From: Terana coerulea
Lineage: Eukaryota > Basidiomycota > Agaricomycetes > Polyporales > Phanerochaetaceae
DNA length: 64,000 nucleotides
Assembly: GCA_024811115.1 (NCBI GenBank)
Contig: JAKOGH010000776.1
Location: forward strand, 372,001-436,000
Direction: 5' to 3'
The notes beneath the pieces are model-generated. The model saw nothing but the letters and a program-made list of their open reading frames with translations. It did not search any database and was not told where the DNA came from. The position numbers and the translations under genes were made by a program. Of this stretch, positions 1 through 11,639 are shown piece after piece; position 1 is the stretch's first letter, and each line of letters begins with the position of its first letter.

Positions 1-8
1 GGGAGGCT

Positions 9-1516
9 TCACTGCCTGTCATGGGCGTGATGATTTTCGCGCTGGTCATGCGGTATTGCGACTTCGCAGTGCTCAACGGTGCGCTGACAGGAGTCCGCGG
101 CAAGTCGTTGACTGGAGGCACAACCAACGTCTGCGAAGCAATACGACCAGGGAGATAGCGAGTCAAGGCCCAAGTGCACGCGCGAGGCGTTGTTGATTGT
201 TGCACCGATGATGGACCCAGCTTGCGTATTAACGCTGCTGCGCATGTCTCTCTTCTTGTTCCACGCGGGAGGAGTCCTCGGGCTCTGCGCATTCCAGCTT
301 TCCTCGCTCTCGCCGAACGTCGCAGTGGTCGCAGTTGGAGACCGGCGGTCGGCCGCATACGGCGAGTGTTCATCGCCAAACGGATTTGAGCGTACAGTCA
401 GCTGTTGCTCGTGGTCTCCCTCTCCCTCTTCCGCCATAGACTCGAGCGGTCCGAAGCTCGATCCGGCGAGTGGAGAGCGTGCCGCTGGACGGCTGCTGGC
501 GACGCTGAGGGTGGAAGAGGACTTGGCGCCTTCAGGGCTCGAGTAGACAGAGCTTGGTGGTGTCCGGACGACTTCGGCCTTCACGACGCCCACGACCTGC
601 CTCACCGCACCCTGAGACGGGGTGACAATCACTGGCGCTTCGCTCAAGAGATCACTGGCGTAGCTGCCTGTGGTCATGTACGAGTTGCGGATGCCGGAGC
701 GCGTCGACTTCGCGTAGTGCCCGCCTGTGGCGAGGCTGTCGCCAGACACGTTCGCGTGATCCAAGTTTAGATTCAACTCTGCCGAGCGTTCCGGGCGATG
801 GGGGCCTGAGCCCGCAGTCGCGTGGGTAGATGTGGGACCTGAGCGATGAGAGGCCGAGCCCGGCGGGACGAACGCAATGGGAATGACATTGGACTGCGTG
901 CCCGTCGATACGCTCTGGATAGAGTGCGAGTCTGCGAACGGGTTGGACTGGCGCTGAGTGGTGTGACCGTGGGTGGCCACGACAGAATCCCCTTGTGATT
1001 CAGGGTCGAGGTTGATGGTCGTCCCCGACGCACCGCCATATATCCTGACAGTATGCATCTCCTGCTGTTCAGGCTTCTCATTGGGGTCTGGCCGGTTGAG
1101 GACATCTTCTGCGCGCGCTGGTGCATCCGCTTTCGTGTCAGACTCGGGGGCTGTGACCGCTGGCGCTGACGGCGACGGTACCAGAGAAAGGCGAGAACGA
1201 CGGCAGCGAGGAAGATGACTGAGGCAATGACCGCCCCCGCAACTGCTCCGGGGCTGACACCACCAGATGGGAGATGAGGTTGTTGCACCGCTCGTGTCGC
1301 TGTTGGGGACGCATGTATTGGTTGGGCAAGCACTGCAACTCCTGCAAACAATAATGACCGGTAAGTGGGCCCCTTCAAAAGTGTACTCACTAGATATGGC
1401 ACGTACCTGCCGACCGAAACACACTGCTCATCCGATGCGCACGAGCATGGTGGGACCTCGTTTGGGCACGGGACACAGTTGTCTCTTTCGAAGACGAGAC
1501 GCAAATCCGCGACCAT
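9..1516 (-). CDS. OPY2: Opy2-like plasma-membrane anchor protein (frame-broken around the TM segment)
   Basis: Probable homologue of Opy2, the single-pass anchor that recruits Ste50 to the plasma membrane for HOG and filamentation MAPK signalling. Exon 1 (1407-1516) carries the family's Cys-rich ectodomain start (CVPCPNEVPPCSCASDEQC). A 65-nt GT-AG intron (1342-1406) is followed by SCSACPTNTCVPN, completing that domain. A transmembrane helix (SVIFLAAVVLAFLWYRRRQ, near 1195-1255) lies in a different frame from both the ectodomain and the long Ser/Pro-rich cytoplasmic tail, which contains two SNPF(A/G)D motifs. The frame therefore has to shift once before the helix (about 1268-1280) and back after it (about 1150-1170). 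I read this as two opposite one-base indels in the sequence. The start at 1516 and the last ~40 residues are uncertain; another 3' intron is possible. Confidence 0.72.
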
Positions 1517-2192
1517 AGCGACGACGTTGAATTACTGAAGTGTGTACAGAAAGTGAAGGAGTGTGGGGTTCCGGTTGGGAGGTACAGGGCGGAGTCAAGG
1601 ATGAAGTCACGCCTGCAATGACCAGCACGGTGAAAACGACGATGAAGAGGACGAATGGGTCAACGTCGTGGCCGTCCAAGTGGTTTAGAAACAACCAGGG
1701 GGAGTAATCTGTTTGGGTTATTTTTGTTTGATAACTGTCGGGATAACCGCTGATTACCCGTTTAACCGCGCGCTTACTGCGAAGATGGCCTAGACTCTTC
1801 CGCTACCTGAGCGGCGAGATCCCGAAGAACAAGGGTGCGGCAAGAAAAAACAGAAGGTTCGACGAGGACGGGCTCTTTTTATATTCTGTCCGATGCCAGG
1901 TTACGAAGATGTGCAATACACGAGGTCGTCTGGGTCTAGATCATGGGCGTACAGTTGAATGTGATGTAATGGTATGTATCGGTATCCACTAGTGCTACAG
2001 TGTTGAACGGAAAGTGCGGGATGCAGAGCGAATTTCACGAAAGCGATGAGTGGTTGAACAGCGAGCGGCGCCGGGTGACGACGAGGCAGAATATCATGTC
2101 AGGATATGGACATCTGGTTGAACAGTTGAGTTGTTCAGGTCATCAGTGACTGTAGTCGTATCTGTATAGAGAGGTCAGTCGTAAGTCGGCTG
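1517..2192. other. Intergenic region
   Basis: Shared 5' side of the OPY2-like gene and 3' side of the CAF16-like gene. No convincing coding frame, RNA gene or repeat was seen. Confidence 0.5.
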
Positions 2193-3318
2193 CTAAAAGG
2201 AATACAGGTACTTCTTGTAAAACGTTTCCGAGTCGGCAGGTACCTGTTAGACGGCTGGTCAGCCATAGCGAAGACAATTGGCACCAACACTCACCTCGGT
2301 ATCCTTCCGAGCGCCTCTGACTTTCCTGCCGCTCCTCTCGAGCTCCTTGCGGTGCTCACGGTCCTCCTTCAACCACTGCAACGCAACTTGATAGAGCTGT
2401 GTATCCGCTCCGGTAGTTTGAGTAGCCGCGAAAGGCCATGGCGTCGGTAGTGTGACAAATGATCCCAGGCGCATGTGTGCAACATGCGTCGGGAACGCGT
2501 TCAGACCGTCGAAGATGTGTGTCGCATCTGTGTGCATCATTCAGAATGCACGCTAAGTCGCATAGACTCAATGCTACGTACAGAGGATGGTGGCTCCGCG
2601 TGCCTCGCTGTCCTTCTTGAGAAATGTGAGCAAGTCGTCTCTCACAAGCACATCAAGGTCCACGGTAACCTGACACGCATCAGCCATATGTCAGCATAGC
2701 ATAGCGCAACGATCACCTCATCAAGTAGCAGGACGTCCCACTCTCCCATGAGGCCCATAACGAGCTGAACTCTCCTCCTCTCGCCGTCGCTGATTGCATG
2801 CATGTGCCAGTCCAGATCCACGTCCAGGATGTCGAGGAGCAAGTCGCGTCGCGCTTTGTGGCGGTAGCCGCCTATTGAGTTCAGAAAGTCTTCAACGACA
2901 ATGTCTCCGCGCACGACGGGGTTCATGGCCCTGCGAGACCAGCCTGTCAATATAATGAAATCAAGTCGGACAGATGACTGACCACTCCGTCCCAAGGAAT
3001 GTCACTCCGTGGGGATATTGACGAAATACATCCTTGTCCTTGATCTTAACGTCCGCGTTTGCAATAAGACGCTTGCCAGCAAGAATCTGAAGCAAGGTAG
3101 ACTTCCCGGCTGCGCGCAGTTCAATCCTCCCAGCGAAACTGCACGAAGCAAAGCCACTTGCCTCCGTTGGCCCCTACAATGATTGTGCGAGAGCCTTTCG
3201 GCAAAGACACATTAATGTCAATCAAAGACGGTGTCACTCTTGGGTCTGATGGTGCATGATTGAATGTCAATCCGTCGACGAATATTTCGGGCTGTGCGCT
3301 TTGCGGTGTAGCGGACAT
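2193..3318 (-). CDS. CAF16: CAF16-like ABC ATPase (CCR4-associated factor)
   Basis: Soluble ABC-type ATPase related to yeast Caf16, a CCR4-NOT-associated factor with no membrane domain. Six exons (3162-3318, 2983-3109, 2717-2930, 2582-2669, 2295-2527, 2193-2243) add up to 870 nt and 289 residues without a frame break. Spliced motifs: Walker A GANGAGKST, family-typical FLGTEWAMNPVVR, ABC signature ISDGERRRVQ, Walker B WDVLLLDE, and the switch-region motif YATHIFDGL. Introns are 47-54 nt. Intron 1 (3110-3161) starts with GCAAGT and ends in CAG, so it is a GC-AG intron, and it interrupts the Walker A motif between Gly and Ala. The C-terminus ends FYKKYLYSF. The assignment rests on the motif set and on the absence of transmembrane segments. 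Confidence 0.88.
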
Positions 3319-3830
3319 ATTCCAACGATAGGCGTGTGTAGTTGCAGGAGGTGAAGCGGATGGGGGTTTGGTTCTGAAATTTTGTGGTGAGTCTTATACT
3401 TTGTGAGGCTACCTAACTGACTCACCTCAACAGCGATCTGGAGAGAAAAGGTGGGACGATCTGGGAGTGGTAGAGGAGATTGGAGGAGAGCGAACAAAAT
3501 GGTTTACGCGTTACATAATTCATCGCGAGCGTCGCGAACGAGAGGTACCGGCCGGTGCGGTCCGCGTCAGCGTACTGTGCTTAAGTAAGCCGTGTGACGC
3601 ACTAATATGGAAAGCGTGTTGGTCTGGGCATGACTCCGCGGCCAAATGCCTACGAGGCGCCACCTCACAAAAAAGACTCGACAGCTCGATGGGTTTAGAC
3701 GAGAGGGCGCAACTGAGGTGTATAGAATGACTTCAACTTGAAATTAGAGCACGGGCTATGCAGCATTTGAGTTTGTATTCGCTCAAAGTTGCTTATGCCC
3801 GAGGTCGCCCAACACAAGTGTCAAACATGT
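3319..3830. other. Intergenic, 5' side of CAF16-like gene
   Basis: AT-richer sequence between the CAF16-like start and the inserted element. No supported gene. Confidence 0.45.
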
Positions 3831-3839
3831 CAAAGTAAA
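3831..3839. repeat. Target site duplication, left copy
   Basis: CAAAGTAAA directly abuts the left terminal inverted repeat; an identical copy lies at 4557-4565. Confidence 0.78.
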
Positions 3840-4556
3840 TAGTCTCGGTTCCAGACTCTTGACGCACTAGTAAGTAATTTGTTATCGACTACAAATTGGG
3901 GCTTGCAGATACGTGCGTCAAGAGTCTGGTGACTTCGGCTTAGACGGGTGTAGATGAGATTCACGTGGCGCTTATTTGTTGTATTGAAGTAAGTAACGCG
4001 TTTGTATACGGGCTAGCGCCCTCGGTTTCATGGTTGAGATTTTGAATTGTTCCTCCTCTTAGCTACGCTTTTCATCCATTCTACATCTTAGGTTGATTTG
4101 AATCTCTGAAAATATATGCAAGAATATTTTTATGATGAGTAAGTAATTGCAAGGGTGCCAGTAACCTGCACAACGAGGGACTGTCTTCCCATTATGCATA
4201 CTGGGAGGGATATACCCAGCATGAGTCCTACTGATAATTCCAGCGTATGACTAGATACCAAAAGAATTTTCAAGATGTTTCTCAATTTTTATATCAAGCG
4301 TAGATGTGTATGCCGCACGGCGAGACGCGATTTTCAGCTGTCATGTAGGCGCCGAGTAAGCCCATTGTTAGTAGCGGCTTGAAGCATCGTCACAAAAGTT
4401 TCTTACCCAGCGCTCACGTGCTCCTTATCTACACCCGTCTAAGCGAAAGTCACCAGACGCTACAGAGCAAGCTCTGCAGGCGGACTTTGTAGTCCGATAA
4501 CAAACTGATACCATCAGTTTGTTACCTCCTGCTCTGTGCGTCTGTGAACGAGACTA
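3840..4556. mobile_element. Non-autonomous Mutator-like (MULE/foldback) element with 9-bp target duplication
   Basis: A 717-bp element whose ends are inverted copies of each other. Left end TAGTCTCGGTTC and right end ...CGAGACTA match in inverse orientation. Homology extends about 150 bp inward, including TTGTTATCG(G)ACTACAAA and GCTTAGACGGGTGTAGAT on the left (from 3932) and their reverse complement on the right (near 4430-4450). It is flanked by a perfect 9-bp direct repeat CAAAGTAAA (3831-3839 and 4557-4565), the target-duplication length typical of Mutator-like elements. The arms contain further hairpins: a 15-bp perfect pair at 3852-3866/3914-3928 and an 11-bp pair at 4498-4522. No transposase frame is present, so it would depend on a protein supplied elsewhere. 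Confidence 0.8.
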
Positions 4557-4565
4557 CAAAGTAAA
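4557..4565. repeat. Target site duplication, right copy
   Basis: CAAAGTAAA immediately after the right terminal inverted repeat, identical to 3831-3839. Confidence 0.78.
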
Positions 4566-5010
4566 ATGATCATCCATCTCGTGTATGCGTGGTGAAACAA
4601 TCCGTAGTGCTACATACAAAATGTCTATACAACGGAATACTAGTCCCTGCGCGAGGCCCAAAGGCAAGACGGAGGGTGAGTAGGTAGGGTAGGTATCGCT
4701 ACTAAGTACTAGGTATACATGAGGGTAACTATAGTGCGCTTTATGTCGTGCCATGGCGAGAGTGTACAGCATAAGGGGGGTATTAGGGCGCGCCTTTTGC
4801 GACCCGAGGCGTTCTAGCGTAAGGTAATGATCGAAAGCATCGTGAATTTCGTGAAGTCCGAAGGAAAAGCGAAGAAAAAAAAGTCCCGCAGCGGCACCGA
4901 CCCCGAGAGGAACAGAAAAAACCCAAGGGAGATAAAGCCCGAGTCACGGAGGCCCGCGTAAGGCCTCATCCAAAGCATGCGCTCGCGCGCTGATTTTGCG
5001 CCGCAAGCAG

Positions 5011-6363
5011 TCAGCCGACCGCCTGCTGGTTCGTGTAGTACCACTGCGCGCGGTCGCCGTCCGCGCCGTCGTCCGCGCGGGGCGCGTTCGCGAACAGGAG
5101 GCGCGACACCGCCGCGGCGGGCTCCTGCACGCGCGGCAGGCCGTAGTCGCGCGCAGACAGGTGCGGTAGCGCGCCCTGGCCGTGCGGCTCCGCGGGCGCG
5201 AGCTCGTAGCGGCCCTTGCCCTCACCGTCGTCGCTGCCCGCGCCGTCACCAAGCGCGCGCTGGTACCCGCCGAAGCCGTCCCAGCTCATGCGCTGCAGGT
5301 TGCTGTTGGCGTTCTGCGTCTGGTGCTGGGGCTGCGGGTACGGCTGCGGGCTATGCGAGCCGTAGGCGTGCGCGAGCGGGGCGAGCATCGCGGCGTTCGG
5401 GACGGGGCTCGCGCTGTGCTCGAGCTTCGCGCCGTACGAGACGGGGAGCGTGCTTTGCATGAGCGGGTGCGACGACGCCTGCGTCTGTGGTGCGGGCGAG
5501 GAGAGCTGGCGGAAGGAGGGCAGGGCGTAGGGCGCGGGGGCTTGCTGGGAGGTGGGGTACTGCACGTTGCTTTGGCGAGTGGACGTAGAGAGAAGAGAGT
5601 GCAACCGGTCTTGCCAGTCGCGATCTGGGCTGACGAGGGCGTAGTTCTCTGGGGACAAGAGGTTAGCATCGTGAAGCGTCAAGAGGGAAAGAGTAAAGTA
5701 CCTTCGCCATAACGTGCAGGTGATTCGTCACCGGGACCTGTCATGATAGCAGCCAAGAAGTCCTCCTTGGTTGAACCGAAACTGTTGAGGATGGTTAGGC
5801 TGAGGGGACACAGCATGTATGCGCATGTACTTACGGTTGTTGGTGACGACCTCTTGGGCCAAATGGTCCGACCTTGACACGACGAACAATGTGGGCAGCG
5901 AGTTGGTCTCGTGCAAGGTCGCTGATGAGGCCGCGGGCACGGGGGTCGTCTGAGCTAATGATGGTGCCCAGGAGTGCCTCGACCTGGTGTAGTCGCCGTT
6001 CAAGAGCGAGGATGTAGCCTTTTGGTGGGCCACGTTTGTGGCTTGGGCCGACATAGGTACATGCTGCAGGGCTGTTGTCAGTCTTGGGTTGCACGAACAG
6101 TGTATGAAGAAGTACTCACAGACACCCATGGCTGCACAGGCGCGACATATGCCGTCAACCTCGGACCGCTCGCACTTGCTCTTCGTGCGTCGGCATTGAT
6201 CGCAGGCTGTAGATAGATCCGTGTTAGCAAGCGTCGATCACAGCCGCGACGAGTGCGATCACGTACCTCTTGTGCTTCTGCGACGGGATGCGCGGTTGCT
6301 ACCGGCTGGCGAGGGCGCACGGTCGTCGTCTGAAAGTTCGGGTGTAAGGTGTCGTGGTTGCAT
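5011..6363 (-). CDS. Zn(II)2Cys6 transcription factor
   Basis: Fungal binuclear-zinc-cluster regulator, presumed nuclear. Five exons (6267-6363, 6120-6206, 5835-6063, 5702-5781, 5011-5648) total 1131 nt, 376 residues, no frame break. Residues 33-62 give the cluster C-D-Q-C-R-R-T-K-S-K-C...C-R-A-C-A-A-M-G-V-S-C with the usual spacing. It is followed by GPSHKRGPPKGYI and a predicted helical dimerisation stretch (ALERRLHQVEALLGTII). The C-terminal 220 residues are Gln/Pro/Ser-rich and low in complexity, like an activation region. All four introns are 53-60 nt with GT-AG ends. The RGPPKGYI linker is common in basidiomycete cluster proteins. I cannot name the pathway; the fungal-specific middle homology region seems to be missing. 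Confidence 0.85.
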
Positions 6364-9300
6364 GGTATAGAGGTGGGTGGATGGAAGGGTGGGTGAATAT
6401 GAGGAAGGGAGTTCTTGCGGCGCGAGTTATATAGATTCAGCCAAAAGGGCCGATATAGCGAGGCGTTGGATCTGGGGAGCACCATGGCCCCTCTCCGCTC
6501 CAAGCTTTATACCGCGATCACCATCTGCCTCCAACGCACATGTTCACCGCCACACTCGGCCGCATCGCAGATTCCTCCAGATTCGCACTGACTCGACCGA
6601 CTGTGCTCTGCGTCGGCCGCGGCACGAGCTGGCCAGGGCCTCCGTCAGCCCATAAAGAGGCACTGTCAGCGACCGGCGTCTCGCACATTCTGGCAAAGCC
6701 TACGAACGGCGACAGGCGCACGCTGGCTCGTGGGCGCGGGGTGACGTCAGCGTGCACCAACGGGAATGCAAACGATGGATCTTGGGAGGACTCGCTTTGA
6801 TCGTGGTGGATGAGCCAATCACATGAGTCCAGGCGCTCGATGGTTTGCGGAGCAGTGAGCACAGGCACAGGCGCCGTGGGGCGACGGTGTCGATCACACC
6901 TGCCGCGGGCCGCTTGTGACCGCGGCTGCCTCGTCGTAGGTTTCGGCAAGTAGACGAGTGCTGTACTTAGCACACTGCTTGCTGTCGTCCGCCGCCTGCG
7001 GAACGCAGACAAGACTACGGAGCACCCTTGGCCGACTTATGCCGCAATGCGGAGGAAACCTGCGGCCGCGACAGAACGGCTGCTTCGCCGACGCCAGAGC
7101 CTCCGTAGGACTTCCGGTTAACGTGGCACACGCGAACCGGGTCAAGGCATTAGTTATGTGTGCGGTTGCACCGCACTTATGAATGCACGAGCGTATTACC
7201 AAGCCCATCTTACATCTGTAAAGCTGCTCTTGCAGCACAAAGCTTAGTCATGAAAATAGGGTATGAGCAGGAGATGAATGGGGCAGGACAACTCGACGCT
7301 CGCGTTGGTCAGCTTGGGAGACCAACGGCGTTGCAGCGGAGACTTCGGGAGGAGTGGAAGTCTGCGTGAGGAGCAGGACGATAAAGGGTCTGCGGGGTCC
7401 TGAGTAAATCATCCCCGAATGGAAAGCAAATCATTAGACCCCGGACTCCTCAAAGCGCCGTGAAGTTCCGCCTACCGGAACACCGCGACCAGCGACCTGC
7501 TCGTATGAGCGACTCGTCCTGACTCCAATCTATGCCGTTCGGCGCACCTTGTACTGCAAAGCTGTGAAGACCCGCTGCGAACTGTAATCTCGGCGAATAC
7601 GAAGGGCAGAGTGCGCAGAGTAGGGTCGGGGGTGCGTTGCCTCGCGGCCGGATGCTCACTGTCTTCTGCATTGACTAATTTATGTACGTCGCCGACGCGC
7701 AGCAGAACTCTGTTCAGTACATACACCGCCAGCAGTGCATCGCGCAGTCGCCGATCTCTGCAGTTGACTCGATCGTCCGCCATGAACCGGGGACCGCGAC
7801 CGTTTAGGCTCTGCCGGAGGGCTGACCCGTCCAGCAATTGCCAGTGCTGTGCCTGACTTCGCCAGACCCTGGACGGCATCGACCCAGCGCCGCGACTGCG
7901 CAAAGATTTTCGTGAATGGTGTACTGGCTGCGGAGCGCGGTGATCTGACTGTTCGCAGCTCGGAGTGTAGACGCAGTGTACACGGGGAAAGGGATGGGGT
8001 ACGTGGCCTTGCCGCTTGGACTTCAGCCAACTCTTGTTCAGCCTGAAGACCTCGAGCTGTACTGGCAGTGGATAGCCCGCCGTTGACTCGACCCATTTGC
8101 GAGCCATGCGTCTCGAAAACTGGCATGCTGCTCAGCAAACTCACCCGTGAATTAAAGAAAGGTATATGGACATAAGTATACAGGCACGTTAAACCATGGC
8201 TCGCATCCGTCTGCTGCAGCTGGTCAGTGTAATACCTTGAAATTTGCACGATGCGCAAGACCTCCACAAATGCCATGTCTGCGACAGACTCTAAGTCCTA
8301 AGCACTGCCAGGCACCCGCGAAGATACGTAGGAACGGAAGGTGCGTAATTCCAATGCCCGGAACTCTCGTCTGCTGCATAGACTGGCTTGTTTTCCCCAC
8401 ATCCGCATAGCAGGGAATCACATGCACGCCATGAGCATGGAAGGCTATGCCAATTCGTCGACTCATCCGGCGAACACCGTACAAGCACTAGACCACTAAT
8501 GAGGTACGCGTCATCGAGGCCGTCACTCTGCAGTCTTCCCGAATCCCCGCTGACCGACTTCTGAATCTACTGTATCCCCCGCAGCCGCACAGCAAGGAAC
8601 CGCTAATCACATGTCTACCATGACTCGAGAAACCTGTGCCTAGGGCTACAGTCAACCCACAGTGTTCAGAACCTGACACGCCGATCGGCGAAGCGGACTC
8701 AAGACAATAGCCAGCCATAGGCCCGGTTCCGTGCCAAGATGATCTGTCCGCGTCTTTGGTGAGCGTTGTGCCTAATGACGGCGGTGCCGCGGCTATGTGG
8801 CGGGAGAAGTTTGTGGTGCAGAGTCGGGCGTCGGGCGGCGGCATAGGCCTGCACAGTCGCAGGTGACTTGTTGAGGTTCTGTTGCAACTCTGCTAGGCCG
8901 ATGTTGATGTTAGCAATCGAGTACGCAGATACAGGACTTGTCACTACACGGGAGCTCACACCTCCAGCGCTCCTCGTCATCCTATCTGGCGGCGGAGAAG
9001 CACCTTATTCGTGGCGTCACCTCCTTTTTGGGTAACTGGTCTACTTTCTGAGCTGCGCAGCCGCAAGTTTGAAACAGCAAATGGGCCGTGTTGCAGTGCC
9101 GTCGGTTGCCTGGTGTCAGCAACAGCGGAGGCTGACTTGAGGCCAACAACATACCCGTGCAGGCTTGTGGTAGACTTGTTTTGACTACGGACAGTCAGCC
9201 GCGTATGGATATACAACGATTCGTTCCCATTATTTGAATTTCTCGCCCCCTCCCATTTCCGAAGTGGTGCAGGTCAAGTCTTAGCCGTCGGAGCCTTTAT

Positions 9301-9511
9301 TTGCAGCGGCGACCGAGTACACTTGCTCGCCGACATCTAAGCCACGCCATAGCCCACGTGTTGGCTTCTTCCCCCGTCTTCATCCAACAGTACATTGCGG
9401 TATGGAGTCTCATGTTTGCTGTTACCGTATAACCTGGCTTACTTGCCTCCCTGTAGTGGTTTCCATTGACTCGGATCAGAAAGTCGCCGGCTTTCAGAGC
9501 CTCGGAGCAAG
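6364..9511. other. Gene-poor 3.1-kb region with possible coding relics
   Basis: No reading frame here joins into a credible gene by splicing. Minus-strand fragments at about 7680-8110 in two frames (for example FTKIFAQSRRWVDAVQGL and LPVQLEVFRLNKSWLKSK) look like broken protein-coding sequence, vaguely F-box-like, but no intact domain can be reconstructed. Two diverged copies of a CCGCAyAGCArGGAA...TCACATG segment occur near 8403 and 8585. Confidence 0.4.
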
Positions 9512-11443
9512 ATGCCCAAGGATGAAAACACACAGTGAGTGCAGACGCAAAGACATGAGCTGCTTGCTGACCTGACGTGCGCTTCGCAGGCACACTCTCG
9601 GCTTCCTTCAGAGCCTCCAGCCGCCTTACACCAAACCGAGCTCAGCTAATCTTGATCGCATACGGGATGAGATCGAAGACATCGAGCAGACGATCTTGGA
9701 ACACCGTCGTGAAATCGCGAAGCGCAAGCGGGTGCTGAACGCCAGCGCGGCTGTGATGTGCCTTCCCGAGGACCTGCTGCTCCGTGTCTTCCGGCAAGTC
9801 AGGTCCCTCAGCGACGACCTGCATTGGCCCATCAATCCCCGCCGCAATGATTTTATTTTCCCAGAACATCACGGGTGGGTCGACATTACCAGGGTTTGCC
9901 ACCACTGGAGGGTTGTGGCGATCAACTGCTCGGACCTGTGGTCTCGTATCCTCCTGCGCAACAGCCTCGCCATCGTACCCTGCCTCGAGCGTTCCAGGAC
10001 AGCTCTCATTCACGTTCAAGGCAGATGGTACCCCAAATCTCGCGGCGCTCTTTGGTACGCCAGCGAGGACGATTGGGGACTCGTACTCCGCCAGTCGCAC
10101 CGCATTAGATCCCTTGCGTTCTGGTACGAGGTCGCCATCCCAGAAGCCGTAACGGACGGCCTTCGCTTCCCCAACCTTACCTCTTTGACATGGAAAGGAG
10201 ACTACTGGCCGGTCTACCCTGGCTACGCGCTTCCACTGTTTCTCAAGACCTGCTGTGCATCCGCGCGTCTGCAGACCATCAACCTCCCGTCATGCCCCCA
10301 CACCTTGGTTCTACCGTTGATATCGCCTTCCCTCAAGCACTTGTCGCTGACTTCCCGCTGTGGGCAAGACCCTAACTGGCCCGCCGCGCTCGCGGATGCT
10401 TTGAAATACGCGAAGAGCATTATCTCCATCGACCTGATAAATTCGGAGGAGCCGTGCGGCGTCAGCGCCGATCCTTCGTCGAAAATTGTTGCGCTCTCGC
10501 TCCCCACCCTCCGTTTACTTCGATTCCACGGCTGGTGCCCCCACTGCCCTTCATTCCTGTCACAACTTCGATTGCCGCCACAGGTAGTCATAGAACACCA
10601 AAGTTCTTCTCGGGCTCTAGCATCCATGGGTTGGGAAGCTTCGGTCTGGAGCTTTATCGAGAGCTGTCTTTATGAAACCCATCGTGTTGGTCCGCTTCAG
10701 GCTGTGTCCATCAGCATATCCCATTCGGCGATCATAGTCCGCGGCTGGACGACGGCATATCCTGTGGCAAGCGGGCACATGAGAGCCATCATCATCGATG
10801 ACCAGCTCCAGTGTGCACCGCTGAGCTTTCGGATGGCGTCTGACATCGATAGGTGGCGCCCAACTCGCATACACGACCCTGTAGAGACGCTGCTCAAGGC
10901 ACTTCCACTTGACACTGTTCAGGCTCTTGGTATATTCGTTGCAGATGATACGTTGTTTGGGTACCAACCATGGGAGGCCAAATTCGACACCCGCGTATGG
11001 CGGGAAGTCCTTGAAGGGCGTTTCCCTCGCTCAGACACCTCAGGCTGATCGAGCACGCCACCGTCATGTGGCCTGACTTCCTCGTCAACGCAGATTCGAC
11101 ACCCGCGTTCCCTGCCCTGGAGTCTCTGGAGCTGCAAAATGTTACGTTCGCAAACAGCCTAGACGACGGGCCGCAAGAAGGTGACTGGTACGCCGGTTTC
11201 CACCAGGCCCTCGCCGCCCTCTCGCTGGCCGGACGCCCTGTTCCCTATCTCTCTATCCACAAGGCAATCAACCTCGGGGAGGCGCATGTCTCGCTCCTCC
11301 GCGAATCCGTCGCAAAGCTCGTGTGGGACGGTGTCGTGCAGGACAGCACACAACGACGGGACGAGCGAAAGCTGGATCAGCGATTTCACTATGACACGGA
11401 AATGCCGTGCCATTATGACGACCATACTTACAATCTAAACTAG
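9512..11443 (+). CDS. F-box protein with leucine-rich C-terminal region (frame break)
   Basis: Member of the large agaricomycete F-box family, expected to act as an SCF ubiquitin-ligase substrate adaptor. A 23-nt first exon (9512-9534) is joined across a 55-nt intron (9535-9589) in phase. It then reads a coiled-coil lead (RIRDEIEDIEQTILEHRREI) followed by the F-box core: LPEDLLLRVF, WVDITRVCHHWRVVAINCSDLW. The frame stays open to 11048. The conserved C-terminal part (FPSLRHLRLIEHATVMW to the stop at 11443) is in another frame, entered near 11016-11030, where one base appears to be missing. Either the sequence has an indel or the gene is truncated after about residue 485. The partial copy at 11640-12148 shows the same frame relation. 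Confidence 0.68.
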
Positions 11444-11639
11444 TCAAACGGTACTTCTAGAGTACGTCTTTCGCACTGACGGGAATTGTGGTATTATAGA
11501 AAGTGAAGCGGCACACTGGAAGGCTTTACTAGTATTCTTCCTTTACGTCATCCAACTGTGAGCAGGGAAGCTCCGAGCTCGTACTTACGAAGGGTGAGCA
11601 TCGTATCCTCCCACCTTCCGTTGAAACTTAGTACCACAA

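Noticed and set aside
773..1516. Single 247-codon frame containing the OPY2 helix taken as a complete gene
   Set aside because: Downstream of the helix it becomes Arg/Ser-rich nonsense, whereas the alternative frame carries the conserved Ser/Pro tail with SNPFxD motifs. A composite model fits better.
7472..8107. 211-codon minus-strand frame as a gene
   Set aside because: No domain, no splice-supported extension, and start/stop context like neighbouring noise. At most a relic.
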